DNA of 64,000 nucleotides, from the NCBI GenBank assembly GCA_038525525.1, contig JBCBHO010000004.1, forward strand, positions 292,644 to 356,643, in the 5' to 3' direction. A program made the translations under genes and the position numbers. This document shows, piece by piece, positions 36,355-45,055 of the stretch (position 1 is the stretch's first letter; each line of letters starts with the position of its first letter). This stretch comes from Shimia_B sp038525525 (GTDB lineage: Bacteria > Pseudomonadota > Alphaproteobacteria > Rhodobacterales > Rhodobacteraceae). The notes under the pieces are model-generated. The model was not told where the DNA came from. It saw nothing but the letters and a program-made list of their open reading frames with translations, and did no database searches.

Positions 36355-37671
36355 ATGGGTCTGACACTAGATCGCGGGCGGTATTACTCCGTCATGAACG
36401 TGCCGAAGCATCTGTATGGTAAGGTGCTGGGCAAATCTGGGCAGCCGGTGCGACAGGTGCGGCAAGCGTTGCGGACAGCTGATCTGAGCGTGGCCAAACG
36501 TAAGGCTCAGGAGGTCGAGGATCTTAAGCTCGCCGAATGGCGGTTGTTGGAGATTGGGGAAGAGCCGCTCGCGCACGAAAAGTACGAAGCCGCCAAGCGC
36601 GCGGCAGAGAGCCGAGGGTTTGACTACATCCCTGCTGACATCTTGCTGCGCCGATCCTTTCAAGAGAACTTACCACGGCTGCTCGCAGCCGCTGGAACGG
36701 ACGCCGAACCGACACCGCCAAATCTGACACAAGCGCTGCTGGGAGGCGTGGAGGTTGCGCTTCCGCCGCTTGAGGTAGTGCTGGAGGAATACATCGAGCT
36801 GACCAAGACAAAGCACCTCCGCAAGTCGTAGCGTCAACGGCATCTTTGGCGATTGCCGCGCGAGCGTGCCGTTGCCAACTTTGCCAACGCCTTACCGAAG
36901 AAGGTCAAAGTCGGTCTCGACAAGATCACGCGCGAAGATGCTCTGGCCTTTAGAGACTGGTGGGCGCGCAGGATTGAGGCGGGCGAAACCCGTGCTGAGA
37001 CCGCGAACAAAGACTTTGGTCACCTGTCGCAGATCTTCCGAGAGTGGTGCGAGTTGAAGGGGCACACTGATCTCGAGAACCCATTCGCGAAGCTGCGGTT
37101 CGATAAGGCGATTGACCCGTTGGTGACGCGGCCGCCCTTCTCGCGCGCTTGGGTCCAGGACAAGCTGTTGGCTGAGGGTGCTTTGGATGGGCTGAATGTC
37201 GAGGCCCGGGATGCCCTTCTGATGATGGTGAACACCGGACTGCGACCCTCGGAAGTCCTCTCCAGCCCCGTGGATGATTTTGTTATAGACGCCGACATCC
37301 CGTTCTTGCGTGTCGCTGCGAATGGCCGCGAATTAACGCAGCGCCACACGGCCCGTGAGATCCCACTTCTGGGCGTCTCCTTTGAGGCGGCCCGACGCAT
37401 TGTGGAGCGGGGCGGCATTGTCCGATACCTGCACAAAGCCAATGGGTGGTCGGGGTTGGTGAACAAGTACCTCGAGACCCGTGGGCTGAAAGAGAGCCCT
37501 GAGCATACGGCCTATAGTCTGCGTCACTATGTGGAAGATGCGCTACTGGAAGTGGGCGTGGATGATCGTGTGCGGGCCGACATTCTTGGGCATAAGTATG
37601 CACGCCCGGTCTACGGCTCCGGCGGCGGATTGGAGATGCGGCGGGCCGCGTTGGACGCTATTGCGCTCTGA
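36355..37671 (+). pseudogene. Tyrosine integrase interrupted by an in-frame amber codon
   Basis: A single reading frame of 439 codons is interrupted only by TAG at 36829-36831 (codon 159). The first part holds the N-terminal region (MGLTLDRGRYYSVMNVPKHL). The second part has the core-binding domain and the catalytic domain of a tyrosine recombinase: the first arginine in NTGLRPSEVL, the RH pair in AYSLRHYVED, the LGH motif and a terminal tyrosine in RPVYGSGG. The frame is kept on both sides of the stop, so a single base change is the simplest cause. The position after tRNA-Ser indicates a tRNA-targeting element. Readthrough or an internal start near 36853 cannot be excluded. Confidence 0.85.
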
Positions 37672-37973
37672 TCAGAGCTTAAGGCCACCAATCCGATGAA
37701 TGCGTTAACAAACCGGGCTGCCGTTAACGCAGTGTTAACTATTTTAATGGCTAGTTAAGGCCGTCGTCGATTGCCGTGACCCAAGGAATGTTGGGTTTGG
37801 GAGACACCGATATGGATTGGGCGTCACAACCATGGTGGGCCGGGTCCAAACGAGAAGCGGGTTTGCCTTTAACATTTGAAGGCTCAGCCCGAAGCATCCA
37901 AGCGCTTCCACCCGCATTCCCATAAGAGCAAACTGAGAGCGCAGATCGCGCTTCCAAAACCGAGGATCCTTCA
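37672..37973. other. Intergenic region between integrase and DUF3987 gene
   Basis: No credible gene is visible in these 302 bases. The first third is AT-rich and contains two complete TTAA-N7-TTAA sites. The remainder has no clear repeat, tRNA or att-like copy of the tRNA-Ser 3' end. Confidence 0.6.
37724..37758. promoter_or_regulatory. Tandem CtrA-type boxes upstream of the DUF3987 gene
   Basis: Two TTAA-N7-TTAA sites lie end to end: TTAA-CGCAGTG-TTAAC at 37724-37739 and TTAA-TGGCTAG-TTAAG at 37744-37759. A third TTAA is at 37705. The DUF3987 start is about 215 bases downstream, and TATTTTAAT between the boxes could serve as a -10. Confidence 0.45.
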
Positions 37974-39512
37974 ATGTCTAAGCAATTAGGCAAGGGTGGA
38001 CCTGTGCTTGCGCTCAAGAGCACGCCTCACGCCTTTAGCGCAACACAATCACACACCTTTGAAGACCCGCCTGAGCCCCTTCTCCGCCCTCAAAAACAGG
38101 GTCGACCATTACTTGTCGACCACCTTGGCCCCCTCAAAGCCCCGACAGAGGCCATCGCGACACTCACTTCCGCACCTATGGGCATTGCTTTCCAATCCGT
38201 GCTGGCCTGCGCTTCGGCCGCCACGCAGCATCTTTCTGACGTAGAGACTCTGTCAGGAACTGCGCCGCTGAGCCTGTTTCTTCTTACGATTGCCAAGTCT
38301 GGCGAGCGGAAATCCAGTTGCGACAAGCTTGCGACGCAGCCATTCCATGAGTGGGAGGCTGAGCAGGCGAAAGAGTATCAAGAGGCCAAAGCGCAGTTCG
38401 ACTTCGACCTTGCAGTCTTTGAAACCCAATCCCGTCAAGCGGTGAAGGCCTCGGTGGATGGCGGAGAAGTTGTGGAGCGGGACACTTTGGTGCCCCCTTC
38501 ACCGCCCGTCATTCCCCGCAAATTACTATCGGACCCCACTTATGAGGGTGTCCTGCGGCATCTGGAAACAGGTGATCCGTCCATTGCTATCTTTGCTGAC
38601 GAAGGCGCGCAGTTCTTCGGCGGTCCGGCCATGGGGCGAGACAATCAGCTCAAAACAGCTGCGGGCTTCTCGAAGTTCTGGGACGCAGCCCAGATCAACC
38701 GCACCCGTGCGGGTTCCGAGCAGATGACGTTCCGGAACCGCCGAATGGCGCTGCACCTCATGATCCAACCGGGGGTGGCGGAGAGCGTGCTCGCGGACCA
38801 GGCGCTCCTCGATCAAGGCCTGTTGTCCCGCACGCTCATTGCCCACCCACTCAGCCGGATTGGCCAGCGATTTATTGACGTCAGCCCAGAAGAAGCAGAG
38901 AGGCGCGCGTTAGCACAGACTGACCTCACGGCTTTCCAGCGGCGTATCGCGGCGCTCCTGCGTATTCCAGGGCCGCGACAGGACTTTGCGCCGCTTGAGC
39001 TAAACCCACGCGTGCTGCATCTGTCGCAAGACGCGCGAGCGCTGTTGGTCCAATTCGCAAACGCAATCGAACAGCAGCAGGCGGCAGGCGGAAACCTATC
39101 TCACATCACGGGGTTTGCCTCGAAGGCCGCCGAACAAGCCACGAGGGTGGCGGGTGTTCTCACCGCGCTGCAGGACCACGAGGCTGAGTGCGTCTCCTTA
39201 CACGCCATGCAAAGCGCCGTGAGCATTGTCAGTTGGCACCTCACCGAGGCCCAACGGCTGCTCGATAACGGCGAGGTCAGCAAAGACATGCGCGACGCGC
39301 GATGCCTTCTCGACTGGCTCAAGCTGCATCGACGCGATATGCCCTTCAACCGACGAGATCTGACGCGCAATGGCCCAAGCAGGATCAGGGGCACGGATCT
39401 CAGCAAAAAGCTTCTGTCCATTCTTGAGGAGCACCGGCATGTCCGCCCTTCCGCGGCTGCAAAAGTAAATGGCACACGCACCTCAGAGGCCTGGGAACTC
39501 TGCGATGTTTGA
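37974..39512 (+). CDS. DUF3987-family mobile-element protein
   Basis: This 512-residue protein matches the DUF3987 family, found in integrated elements and satellites near primase or helicase functions. Typical segments are LSLFLLTIAKSGERKS (near residue 100, P-loop-like), IFADEGAQFFGG near 207 and RMALHLMIQPGVAE near 260. The biochemical role is not established. Base composition is more AT-rich than the surrounding core genes. It overlaps the following small gene by eight bases. Confidence 0.8.
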   Translation: MSKQLGKGGPVLALKSTPHAFSATQSHTFEDPPEPLLRPQKQGRPLLVDHLGPLKAPTEAIATLTSAPMGIAFQSVLACASAATQHLSDVETLSGTAPLSLFLLTIAKSGERKSSCDKLATQPFHEWEAEQAKEYQEAKAQFDFDLAVFETQSRQAVKASVDGGEVVERDTLVPPSPPVIPRKLLSDPTYEGVLRHLETGDPSIAIFADEGAQFFGGPAMGRDNQLKTAAGFSKFWDAAQINRTRAGSEQMTFRNRRMALHLMIQPGVAESVLADQALLDQGLLSRTLIAHPLSRIGQRFIDVSPEEAERRALAQTDLTAFQRRIAALLRIPGPRQDFAPLELNPRVLHLSQDARALLVQFANAIEQQQAAGGNLSHITGFASKAAEQATRVAGVLTALQDHEAECVSLHAMQSAVSIVSWHLTEAQRLLDNGEVSKDMRDARCLLDWLKLHRRDMPFNRRDLTRNGPSRIRGTDLSKKLLSILEEHRHVRPSAAAKVNGTRTSEAWELCDV

Positions 39513-39852
39513 TCTGTTTGAGTTTGATCCGTTTAACCCTTCCCAGGTTACCGCGGAGAAGCCACCTGCGGTCCCTAATGGTGACATAGCAGTCCCGGCA
39601 GAGACGCTTGAGACCCATCCAAAGGGTTCGCTCCTCGCAGCCCTGAAAAACGACGACGCGCCCCTAGGCTCACTGATGTCGCACATGTCGCGGCCGTCGC
39701 TTGTCGCACAGTTCATGTCGCTCGACCCAATTGCCAAAGATGCCTTCGAGGAACGTGCCGCGATCCTCGAATATGAGAGCGGTCTCTCCCGGCCGGAAGC
39801 CGAAGCCCAGGCAATGCGCATGGTTTGCCAAGCCTTCGCCAGCCAAACCTAA
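39505..39852 (+). CDS. Small hypothetical protein of the island
   Basis: This 115-residue protein starts at the ATG at 39505 inside the end of the DUF3987 gene. It is acidic, with MFDLFEFDPFNPSQ at the start and a helical C-terminus (EERAAILEYESGLSRPEAEAQ). That C-terminal helix-turn resembles short segments seen in element-encoded proteins, but I do not recognise a named family. Confidence 0.6.
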   Translation: MFDLFEFDPFNPSQVTAEKPPAVPNGDIAVPAETLETHPKGSLLAALKNDDAPLGSLMSHMSRPSLVAQFMSLDPIAKDAFEERAAILEYESGLSRPEAEAQAMRMVCQAFASQT

Positions 39853-40112
39853 CCGCGGGTCCTTCCTACGCAAAACACGTGGGAACGTTCGCGCTCGTGT
39901 TCTGCAAAGCTCAGTGGGGCACTAAGGGAGTTGGCGTTTGGTTTGTGGTTGTTGATGGGAGGAATCAAGGGCTCGCGGCTACTTCGCGAATTCGACGTCT
40001 CGCGCCAAATGACAGGCATGCTTTGCTCTTGCGGCATCGCCAAACGATGTCATTTTCTTCGGCTGCCAAAGTGAGCATTCAATGCAAAATGCGGCTACTT
40101 GCGGCGCACAAA

Positions 40113-40141
40113 GGGCCCCGGCGCAGAAACGTCGGGACCCC
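40113..40141. terminator. Terminator between island and soxF
   Basis: An 11-base-pair stem with one mismatch (GGGCCCCGGCG against CGTCGGGACCC) is followed on the plus strand by CTTTTTG. It lies between the converging island gene and soxF and may act in both directions. The preceding roughly 260 bases hold no recognisable gene. Confidence 0.6.
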
Positions 40142-40148
40142 TTTTTGA

Positions 40149-41411
40149 TTAGGCGAACATGTCCGCGGTGATGCCCGCGTACCAGCCTTCGCTTTCCATG
40201 TAGGTCGCCTTGCGGACCTCGGTCGTCTCCCCGGTGGAGGAGATGAAGCCGTCGACCTTCGCAATCTTCTCGGGCGTCGCCTCGTAGGTCGCACCCACTT
40301 TGACGCCATCGTTCGTCTGGATAAGCGACCAGCAAGTGTTAGCGAACTTCGCAGGGAACACGCGGGAGCCGGTGAGCGCGCCGCGGACGGCATTCGCACA
40401 GACCTTCGCCTGGGAGTTCGCGGAGAAGCCCGATTTCGGCATGTCGCCCTGTGCAGAGGCATCGCCCAGCACGTAGACATCCGCGTCCGCTTTCGTGGAC
40501 ATGTCTACCGCGTTGACCGGCGCCCAGTTGCCGTCGGTGACGCCTGCGAGTTCCGCGATGCGGCCCGCCTTCATCGCGGGGATCACGTTGCAGACATCGA
40601 CCTTCGTCACTTCACCGTCGATGTTGAGCGTCATCTCGTCGGCGTTCACCTCCACATTGCCGCCGCCGAAGTCGGAGCCGATCCAGTCGATCATGCCGCT
40701 ATAGTGGTTTGCCCAGCCTTCCTCGAAGAGGCCCTGCTTGGAGAACTTGCCCTTCGGGTCCGCGATCAGGATCTTCGCGGTGGGGTTCTTCTCTTTCAGG
40801 ACATGCGCGACCATGGACACCCGCTCATAGGGTCCTGGCGGGCAGCGGTAAGGGTTCGGGGGCGCGACCATGGCGTAGACACCGCCCTGGGGCATGCTCT
40901 CCACCTGCGCGCGAAGGAGCTCTGACTGCGAGCCTGCCTTGTAGGCGTGGGGCATCTTGTTGGCCTTGGACTGGTCCCAGCCCGCCACGGCGCCGTCGAC
41001 GAAGTCGATGCCCGGGGACAGGATGAGCTTGTCGTAGGGCAGAACCTCTCCACCTGCGGTGGTGACCGTCTTCGCATCGCGGTCAACGCCCACAGCCCAG
41101 TCATGAAGCACGTTCACGCCGTAGTTGGCGGCCATCGCGCCGTAGGTGTGGCCGATATCCTCGATGTCCTTGTAGCCGCCAATATAGAGGTTGGAGAAAA
41201 AGCAGGTGTAGTACTTGCGCGTCGGCTCGATCAGCGTGACCTCGATGTCGCCTGCGCTGTCCTTGGCGATGTAGCGCGCGGCCGTGGCCCCGCCTGCCCC
41301 GCCACCAACGACCACGACGCGGGGCTTGCCCGACATCGCACGCACCATCGGTGCCGCCAGGGTGGCCGCTGCGGTTGCGGCTCCCAGGAATGTTCTTCTG
41401 GTTACAGTCAT
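40149..41411 (-). CDS. soxF: SoxF, flavoprotein of sulfide dehydrogenase type
   Basis: This 420-residue FAD protein is related to the flavin subunit of flavocytochrome c sulfide dehydrogenase. A Tat-type signal (TRRTFLGAATAAATLAAP) opens it, followed by the dinucleotide-binding VVVVGGGAGGATAARYI, and redox cysteines lie in YYTCFFSN and YRCPPGPYE. It would oxidise sulfide in the periplasm, passing electrons to SoxE. It is the last gene of the minus-strand sox operon. Confidence 0.9.
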   Translation of the reverse strand: MTVTRRTFLGAATAAATLAAPMVRAMSGKPRVVVVGGGAGGATAARYIAKDSAGDIEVTLIEPTRKYYTCFFSNLYIGGYKDIEDIGHTYGAMAANYGVNVLHDWAVGVDRDAKTVTTAGGEVLPYDKLILSPGIDFVDGAVAGWDQSKANKMPHAYKAGSQSELLRAQVESMPQGGVYAMVAPPNPYRCPPGPYERVSMVAHVLKEKNPTAKILIADPKGKFSKQGLFEEGWANHYSGMIDWIGSDFGGGNVEVNADEMTLNIDGEVTKVDVCNVIPAMKAGRIAELAGVTDGNWAPVNAVDMSTKADADVYVLGDASAQGDMPKSGFSANSQAKVCANAVRGALTGSRVFPAKFANTCWSLIQTNDGVKVGATYEATPEKIAKVDGFISSTGETTEVRKATYMESEGWYAGITADMFA

Positions 41412-41473
41412 TAAAAGCTCCTCCCTAAGGACTGTGGTTGGGGGCGCGTTCGGCCCCCCTTCTTGGCTTGCTC

Positions 41474-42640
41474 CTAGTCCAAGCTCGCAAAATACGCGGA
41501 CAGGGCCGCGATCTCTTCGTCGCCGAGACGTCCGGCGATCATTTCCATGACCTCATGGGTGCGCACGCCTTCGCGATAGCTCCAGAGGTTGATGACGAGG
41601 CTGTCGTGGTCGACGCCGTAGATGGTGGGGATCTCGCTCGCGGCGGCGCTGTTCAGGTGACAGGCGGTGCATTCAGAGGCGAGGTATTCACCGTAGGGAA
41701 CGTCGCCCGGCATCGCGAGCAGCGTGTCCAGCGGATCGGGCTCAGCAGATGCCTGCTGGATCGTGGCTTCTTCGACAGGCTGAAGCGCGGCATCGTCTTC
41801 TACCGGCTCGGCTTCCACCACGCCCGCCTCGTCTGGCGTCACGTCGATGACGGCAGCGCGCATGGTGATTTCCGCGGCAGGCTTACAGTCGCTCATGCAC
41901 GGTTCTGCGGTAAAGGCCGCAAGCTCCGTCTCTGCGCGGTCGTCGAGGAAGAAGTTCTCCTCGTTCGGCAGCGACACGTCGAAGAACGTCTCGTTGCTCA
42001 GCTCGAAGTCATCGTCCACGAGGTCGTTGACGTAGAGCAGGTAAGCCGTGATCGCGTAGACTTCATCCGCGCTGAGAGACTGCGCATTGCCAAAAGGCAT
42101 GGCGCGGTTGATGTAGTCGTAGACCGTGGAAAGATACGGCCAGTAGGAGCCGATCGTCTTCACCGGGTGCTCGTCGGCGAGCGTGTCATGCCCGCCAGCG
42201 AGGACGGGCCAGCGGCCTACAGCCTCCCCGAAGTCGCCATGGCAATGGGCGCATTGGGCGACGAAGACCTCCTCGCCCGTCCAGACATCTCCAGATCCGA
42301 CCGGTAGGCCGGTGCCATCCGGGCGCACGTCGATGTCCCAGCTCGCGACTTCCTCGGCATGGGCCGCCCGGCCCAGGTCGTAAGTCACAAAGCGGGGCAT
42401 CGGATCGCCGCGCCCCGGTTTCGGCGGGTTCGCGATGACGAAATCGCGCAGGGCCATTGCCTGCGCCACGCGCGTGTCCCCTGCTTCGGCGGCGAGGAGT
42501 TCTTGCTCCGCCTTCGCAAGCTCCAGCGCCGCAATGTCGGCATTCATGCCCGCGGTCGCAATACCATACGCCGCGCCAAGCATGAGTGCAGTGCCGCCAA
42601 GCGCGGGCAGCAGGATCGTGGAGAGCTTTGTGTCCGACAT
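41474..42640 (-). CDS. soxE: SoxE, diheme c-type cytochrome
   Basis: This 388-residue exported protein has two heme-c motifs, CAHCH near residue 132 and CTACH near 328. The C-terminal heme domain is of the flavocytochrome-partner type, which with its position before soxF suggests SoxE. An N-terminal hydrophobic helix (about residues 10-32) anchors or exports it. About 150 central residues are almost identical to SoxD next door, also at DNA level. Its start overlaps the soxD stop by one base. Confidence 0.87.
   Translation of the reverse strand: MSDTKLSTILLPALGGTALMLGAAYGIATAGMNADIAALELAKAEQELLAAEAGDTRVAQAMALRDFVIANPPKPGRGDPMPRFVTYDLGRAAHAEEVASWDIDVRPDGTGLPVGSGDVWTGEEVFVAQCAHCHGDFGEAVGRWPVLAGGHDTLADEHPVKTIGSYWPYLSTVYDYINRAMPFGNAQSLSADEVYAITAYLLYVNDLVDDDFELSNETFFDVSLPNEENFFLDDRAETELAAFTAEPCMSDCKPAAEITMRAAVIDVTPDEAGVVEAEPVEDDAALQPVEEATIQQASAEPDPLDTLLAMPGDVPYGEYLASECTACHLNSAAASEIPTIYGVDHDSLVINLWSYREGVRTHEVMEMIAGRLGDEEIAALSAYFASLD
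41835..42375. repeat. 541-base direct repeat, copy in soxE
   Basis: This stretch of soxE repeats at 43019-43559 in soxD with a constant offset of 1184 bases and no insertions or deletions. From 41926 to 42375 only about four differences were seen by eye, while the first 90 bases differ more. It covers the first heme domain. Confidence 0.9.
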
Positions 42641-43812
42641 CAGCTATCTTCCGGCGAGAATGTCTTCAGGTAGGCGAGGATCGCGTCGAGGTCCTTGTCC
42701 CGGCTCAGTCCCGCAAAGCCCATCTTCGTCCCCGGCAGGAAGTCCTTGGGCTTCTTGAGGAAGCCGACCATCGACGCCTCATCCCAAACGCGCCCCTCTG
42801 CTGCGGCGTCGGAGAACGCGGCGGAATAGCTAAACCCGTCAACGCCAGCGAAGCTGCGGCCCATCACACCCGTCAGGAGCGGGCCCGCCTTGTTGCGCGC
42901 GCCGTCGCCGATAGCATGGCAGGACGCGCACTTGCGGAAGACCTTCTCACCTGCGGCGATGAGCTCTGCGCCGCTTGTGTCAGCGGTGGCCTCTGCCTCG
43001 GCTGCACCTTCTTCCTCGGGCGTCACATCGATAACGGCAGCGCGCATCGTGATTTCCGCGGCAGGCTTACAGTCGCTCATGCAGGGCTCGGTGCTGAAGG
43101 CGGCAAGCTCCGTCTCTGCGCGGTCGTCGAGAAAGAAGTTCTCCTCGTTCGGCAGCGCCACGTCGAAGAACGTCTCGTTGCTCAGCTCGAAGTCATCGTC
43201 CACGAGGTCGTTGACGTAGAGCAGGTAAGCCGTGATCGCGTAGACTTCATCCGCGCTGAGAGACTGCGCATTGCCAAAAGGCATGGCGCGGTTGATGTAG
43301 TCGTAGACCGTGGAAAGATACGGCCAGTAGGAGCCGATCGTCTTCACCGGGTGCTCATCGGCGAGCGTGTCATGCCCGCCAGCGAGGACGGGCCAGCGGC
43401 CTACCGCCTCCCCGAAGTCGCCATGGCAATGGGCGCATTGGGCGACGAAGACCTCCTCGCCCGTCCAGACATCTCCAGATCCGACCGGTAGGCCGGTGCC
43501 ATCCGGGCGCACGTCGATGTCCCAGCTCGCGACTTCCTCGGCATGGGCCGCCCGGCCCACTGCGACACGCATCTCGGGCAGCGGGTCGCCTAGGCTCAGC
43601 GGCACGTGCACACCATCCGCCGCGGCGATCTCTATTTTCAGGTCCGCGAGCTTTGCCTGCGCCGCAGCTTCCGCCTCCGCAGCTTGCGACCGCAGCGCTG
43701 CTGCCGCATCACGATCGGCCGAGCCGCCCTGCGACAAGACCACGGCGAGGCCCACGCCAGCCACGATGCCAGCGCCGCCGAGGAGCACAAGTGCGTTAGG
43801 AGACTTCGACAT
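42640..43812 (-). CDS. soxD: SoxD, cytochrome subunit of sulfur dehydrogenase
   Basis: This 390-residue protein has an N-terminal helix, a first heme domain with CAHCH and a C-terminal mitochondrial-type cytochrome c with CASCH and the distal methionine segment GTKMGFAGL. It is the electron acceptor of SoxC in the Sox(CD)2 complex, which oxidises the outer sulfur on SoxY. It overlaps the end of soxC by 17 bases. Confidence 0.9.
   Translation of the reverse strand: MSKSPNALVLLGGAGIVAGVGLAVVLSQGGSADRDAAAALRSQAAEAEAAAQAKLADLKIEIAAADGVHVPLSLGDPLPEMRVAVGRAAHAEEVASWDIDVRPDGTGLPVGSGDVWTGEEVFVAQCAHCHGDFGEAVGRWPVLAGGHDTLADEHPVKTIGSYWPYLSTVYDYINRAMPFGNAQSLSADEVYAITAYLLYVNDLVDDDFELSNETFFDVALPNEENFFLDDRAETELAAFSTEPCMSDCKPAAEITMRAAVIDVTPEEEGAAEAEATADTSGAELIAAGEKVFRKCASCHAIGDGARNKAGPLLTGVMGRSFAGVDGFSYSAAFSDAAAEGRVWDEASMVGFLKKPKDFLPGTKMGFAGLSRDKDLDAILAYLKTFSPEDS
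43019..43559. repeat. 541-base direct repeat, copy in soxD
   Basis: This is the soxD copy of the repeat described at 41835-42375. It includes the first heme motif and the following acidic region up to the MRAAVIDVTP segment. Confidence 0.9.
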
Positions 43813-45046
43813 TCTCGGCGACCCCTGCCTCGTTCACAGCCCAGGTCTGGATCGAGTTGTTGTGGTAGATGGAGCTGAGCCCGCGGACGGAGCGCAGCTG
43901 GTCCTTCGTCGGCTGGACGTAGCCGGTGGAGTCCATGGCGCGGGACTGCAGCAGCAGCGGTTTCCCGTCCCAATTGAACTCGTAGTAGAAGCGGTGCAGC
44001 GACTTGTCGAAGCTTGGCCCCGACATCCGCGCCCGATGCCAGTTGACCCCGCCGTCGAGGGAGACATCGACGCGCGGGATCGTCCCGCGACCCGACCAAG
44101 CCAATCCGCTAATGACCGTGTGGCCGGGGCCGTGGGCAATCGGTTTCTGGGGCGAGGGATCGGTGATGACCGACTTCGCATCCATCTCCCACGTGAAGCG
44201 GCGCGCTTTGCCGTCGCCCAGAAGATCGGTGTATTTCGAGGTTTCTTCCCGGTGGTGCCAGGGCTTGTCGCCGACTTCGATCCGGCGCAGCCACTTGACC
44301 CACATGTTGCCTTCCCAGCCGGGGACGACCAGACGGACGGGATAGCCTTGCTCCGCCCGCAGCGCCTCACCGTTCATCTTGAACGCGACGAGGCAGTCAT
44401 CCATCGCCTTCTCGATAGGGATCGAACGCGTCATGCCAGAGGCATCAGCGCCTTCGGGGAGGATCCACTTGCCCGACGTCTTCACGCCTGCGGTTTCCAG
44501 CAGGTAGCGCAGCGGCACGCCAGTATACATGACGTTATGGATCATGCCGTGCGTGAACTGGCAGCCATTGAGCTGCGCGCCGCGCCATTCCATCCCGCCA
44601 TTCGCCGCGCATTCCAGGAAGTAGACCCTGTTCTCACGCGGGAAGCGCATGAGGTCCTGCATGGTGAAGACCAGCTCTTCATCCACCAGACCATTAATCA
44701 TAAGTCGGTGCTCGGCAGGGTCCACGCGGGCGATGCCCGCATGGTGACGCTCGAAGCACAGGCCGTTCGGTGTGATGATCCCGTCGAGCTCGTGAAGCGG
44801 CGTGAAGTTGATCGACGACACCGGATCGGCCGTCAGCCATTCCACGTTGCGCCGCTTCACATGGGCCTCGAACTCCGTCGGCATGCCATAGGGATAGACG
44901 TCCACGCCCTCCCCCAGCTCCTGCATCCAGGGCTGGATGTTGGTGATCGCGGGATCGGGGCCCTCGGCAGCGGCGCGGCCTGACGCGATGCTGGCAGTGC
45001 CTGCGGCGGCGGCGGTCAGGAAGCCACGGCGTGTGGTGTTGCTCAT
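43796..45046 (-). CDS. soxC: SoxC, molybdoprotein of sulfur dehydrogenase
   Basis: This 416-residue protein belongs to the sulfite oxidase family and binds molybdopterin. A Tat signal (TTRRGFLTAAAAGT) opens it. The conserved cysteine in FLECAANGG is the expected Mo ligand, and WKWLRRIEV and the C-terminal dimerisation domain follow. With SoxD it forms Sox(CD)2 in the periplasm. It follows soxB after nine bases. Confidence 0.93.
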   Translation of the reverse strand: MSNTTRRGFLTAAAAGTASIASGRAAAEGPDPAITNIQPWMQELGEGVDVYPYGMPTEFEAHVKRRNVEWLTADPVSSINFTPLHELDGIITPNGLCFERHHAGIARVDPAEHRLMINGLVDEELVFTMQDLMRFPRENRVYFLECAANGGMEWRGAQLNGCQFTHGMIHNVMYTGVPLRYLLETAGVKTSGKWILPEGADASGMTRSIPIEKAMDDCLVAFKMNGEALRAEQGYPVRLVVPGWEGNMWVKWLRRIEVGDKPWHHREETSKYTDLLGDGKARRFTWEMDAKSVITDPSPQKPIAHGPGHTVISGLAWSGRGTIPRVDVSLDGGVNWHRARMSGPSFDKSLHRFYYEFNWDGKPLLLQSRAMDSTGYVQPTKDQLRSVRGLSSIYHNNSIQTWAVNEAGVAENVEVS

Positions 45047-45055
45047 CTTGCGCTC

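Noticed and set aside
36206..40148. Direct repeat of the tRNA-Ser 3' end marking the far end of the island (attR)
   Set aside because: No copy of the T-arm or acceptor sequence was seen downstream by eye, so the right boundary stays undefined.
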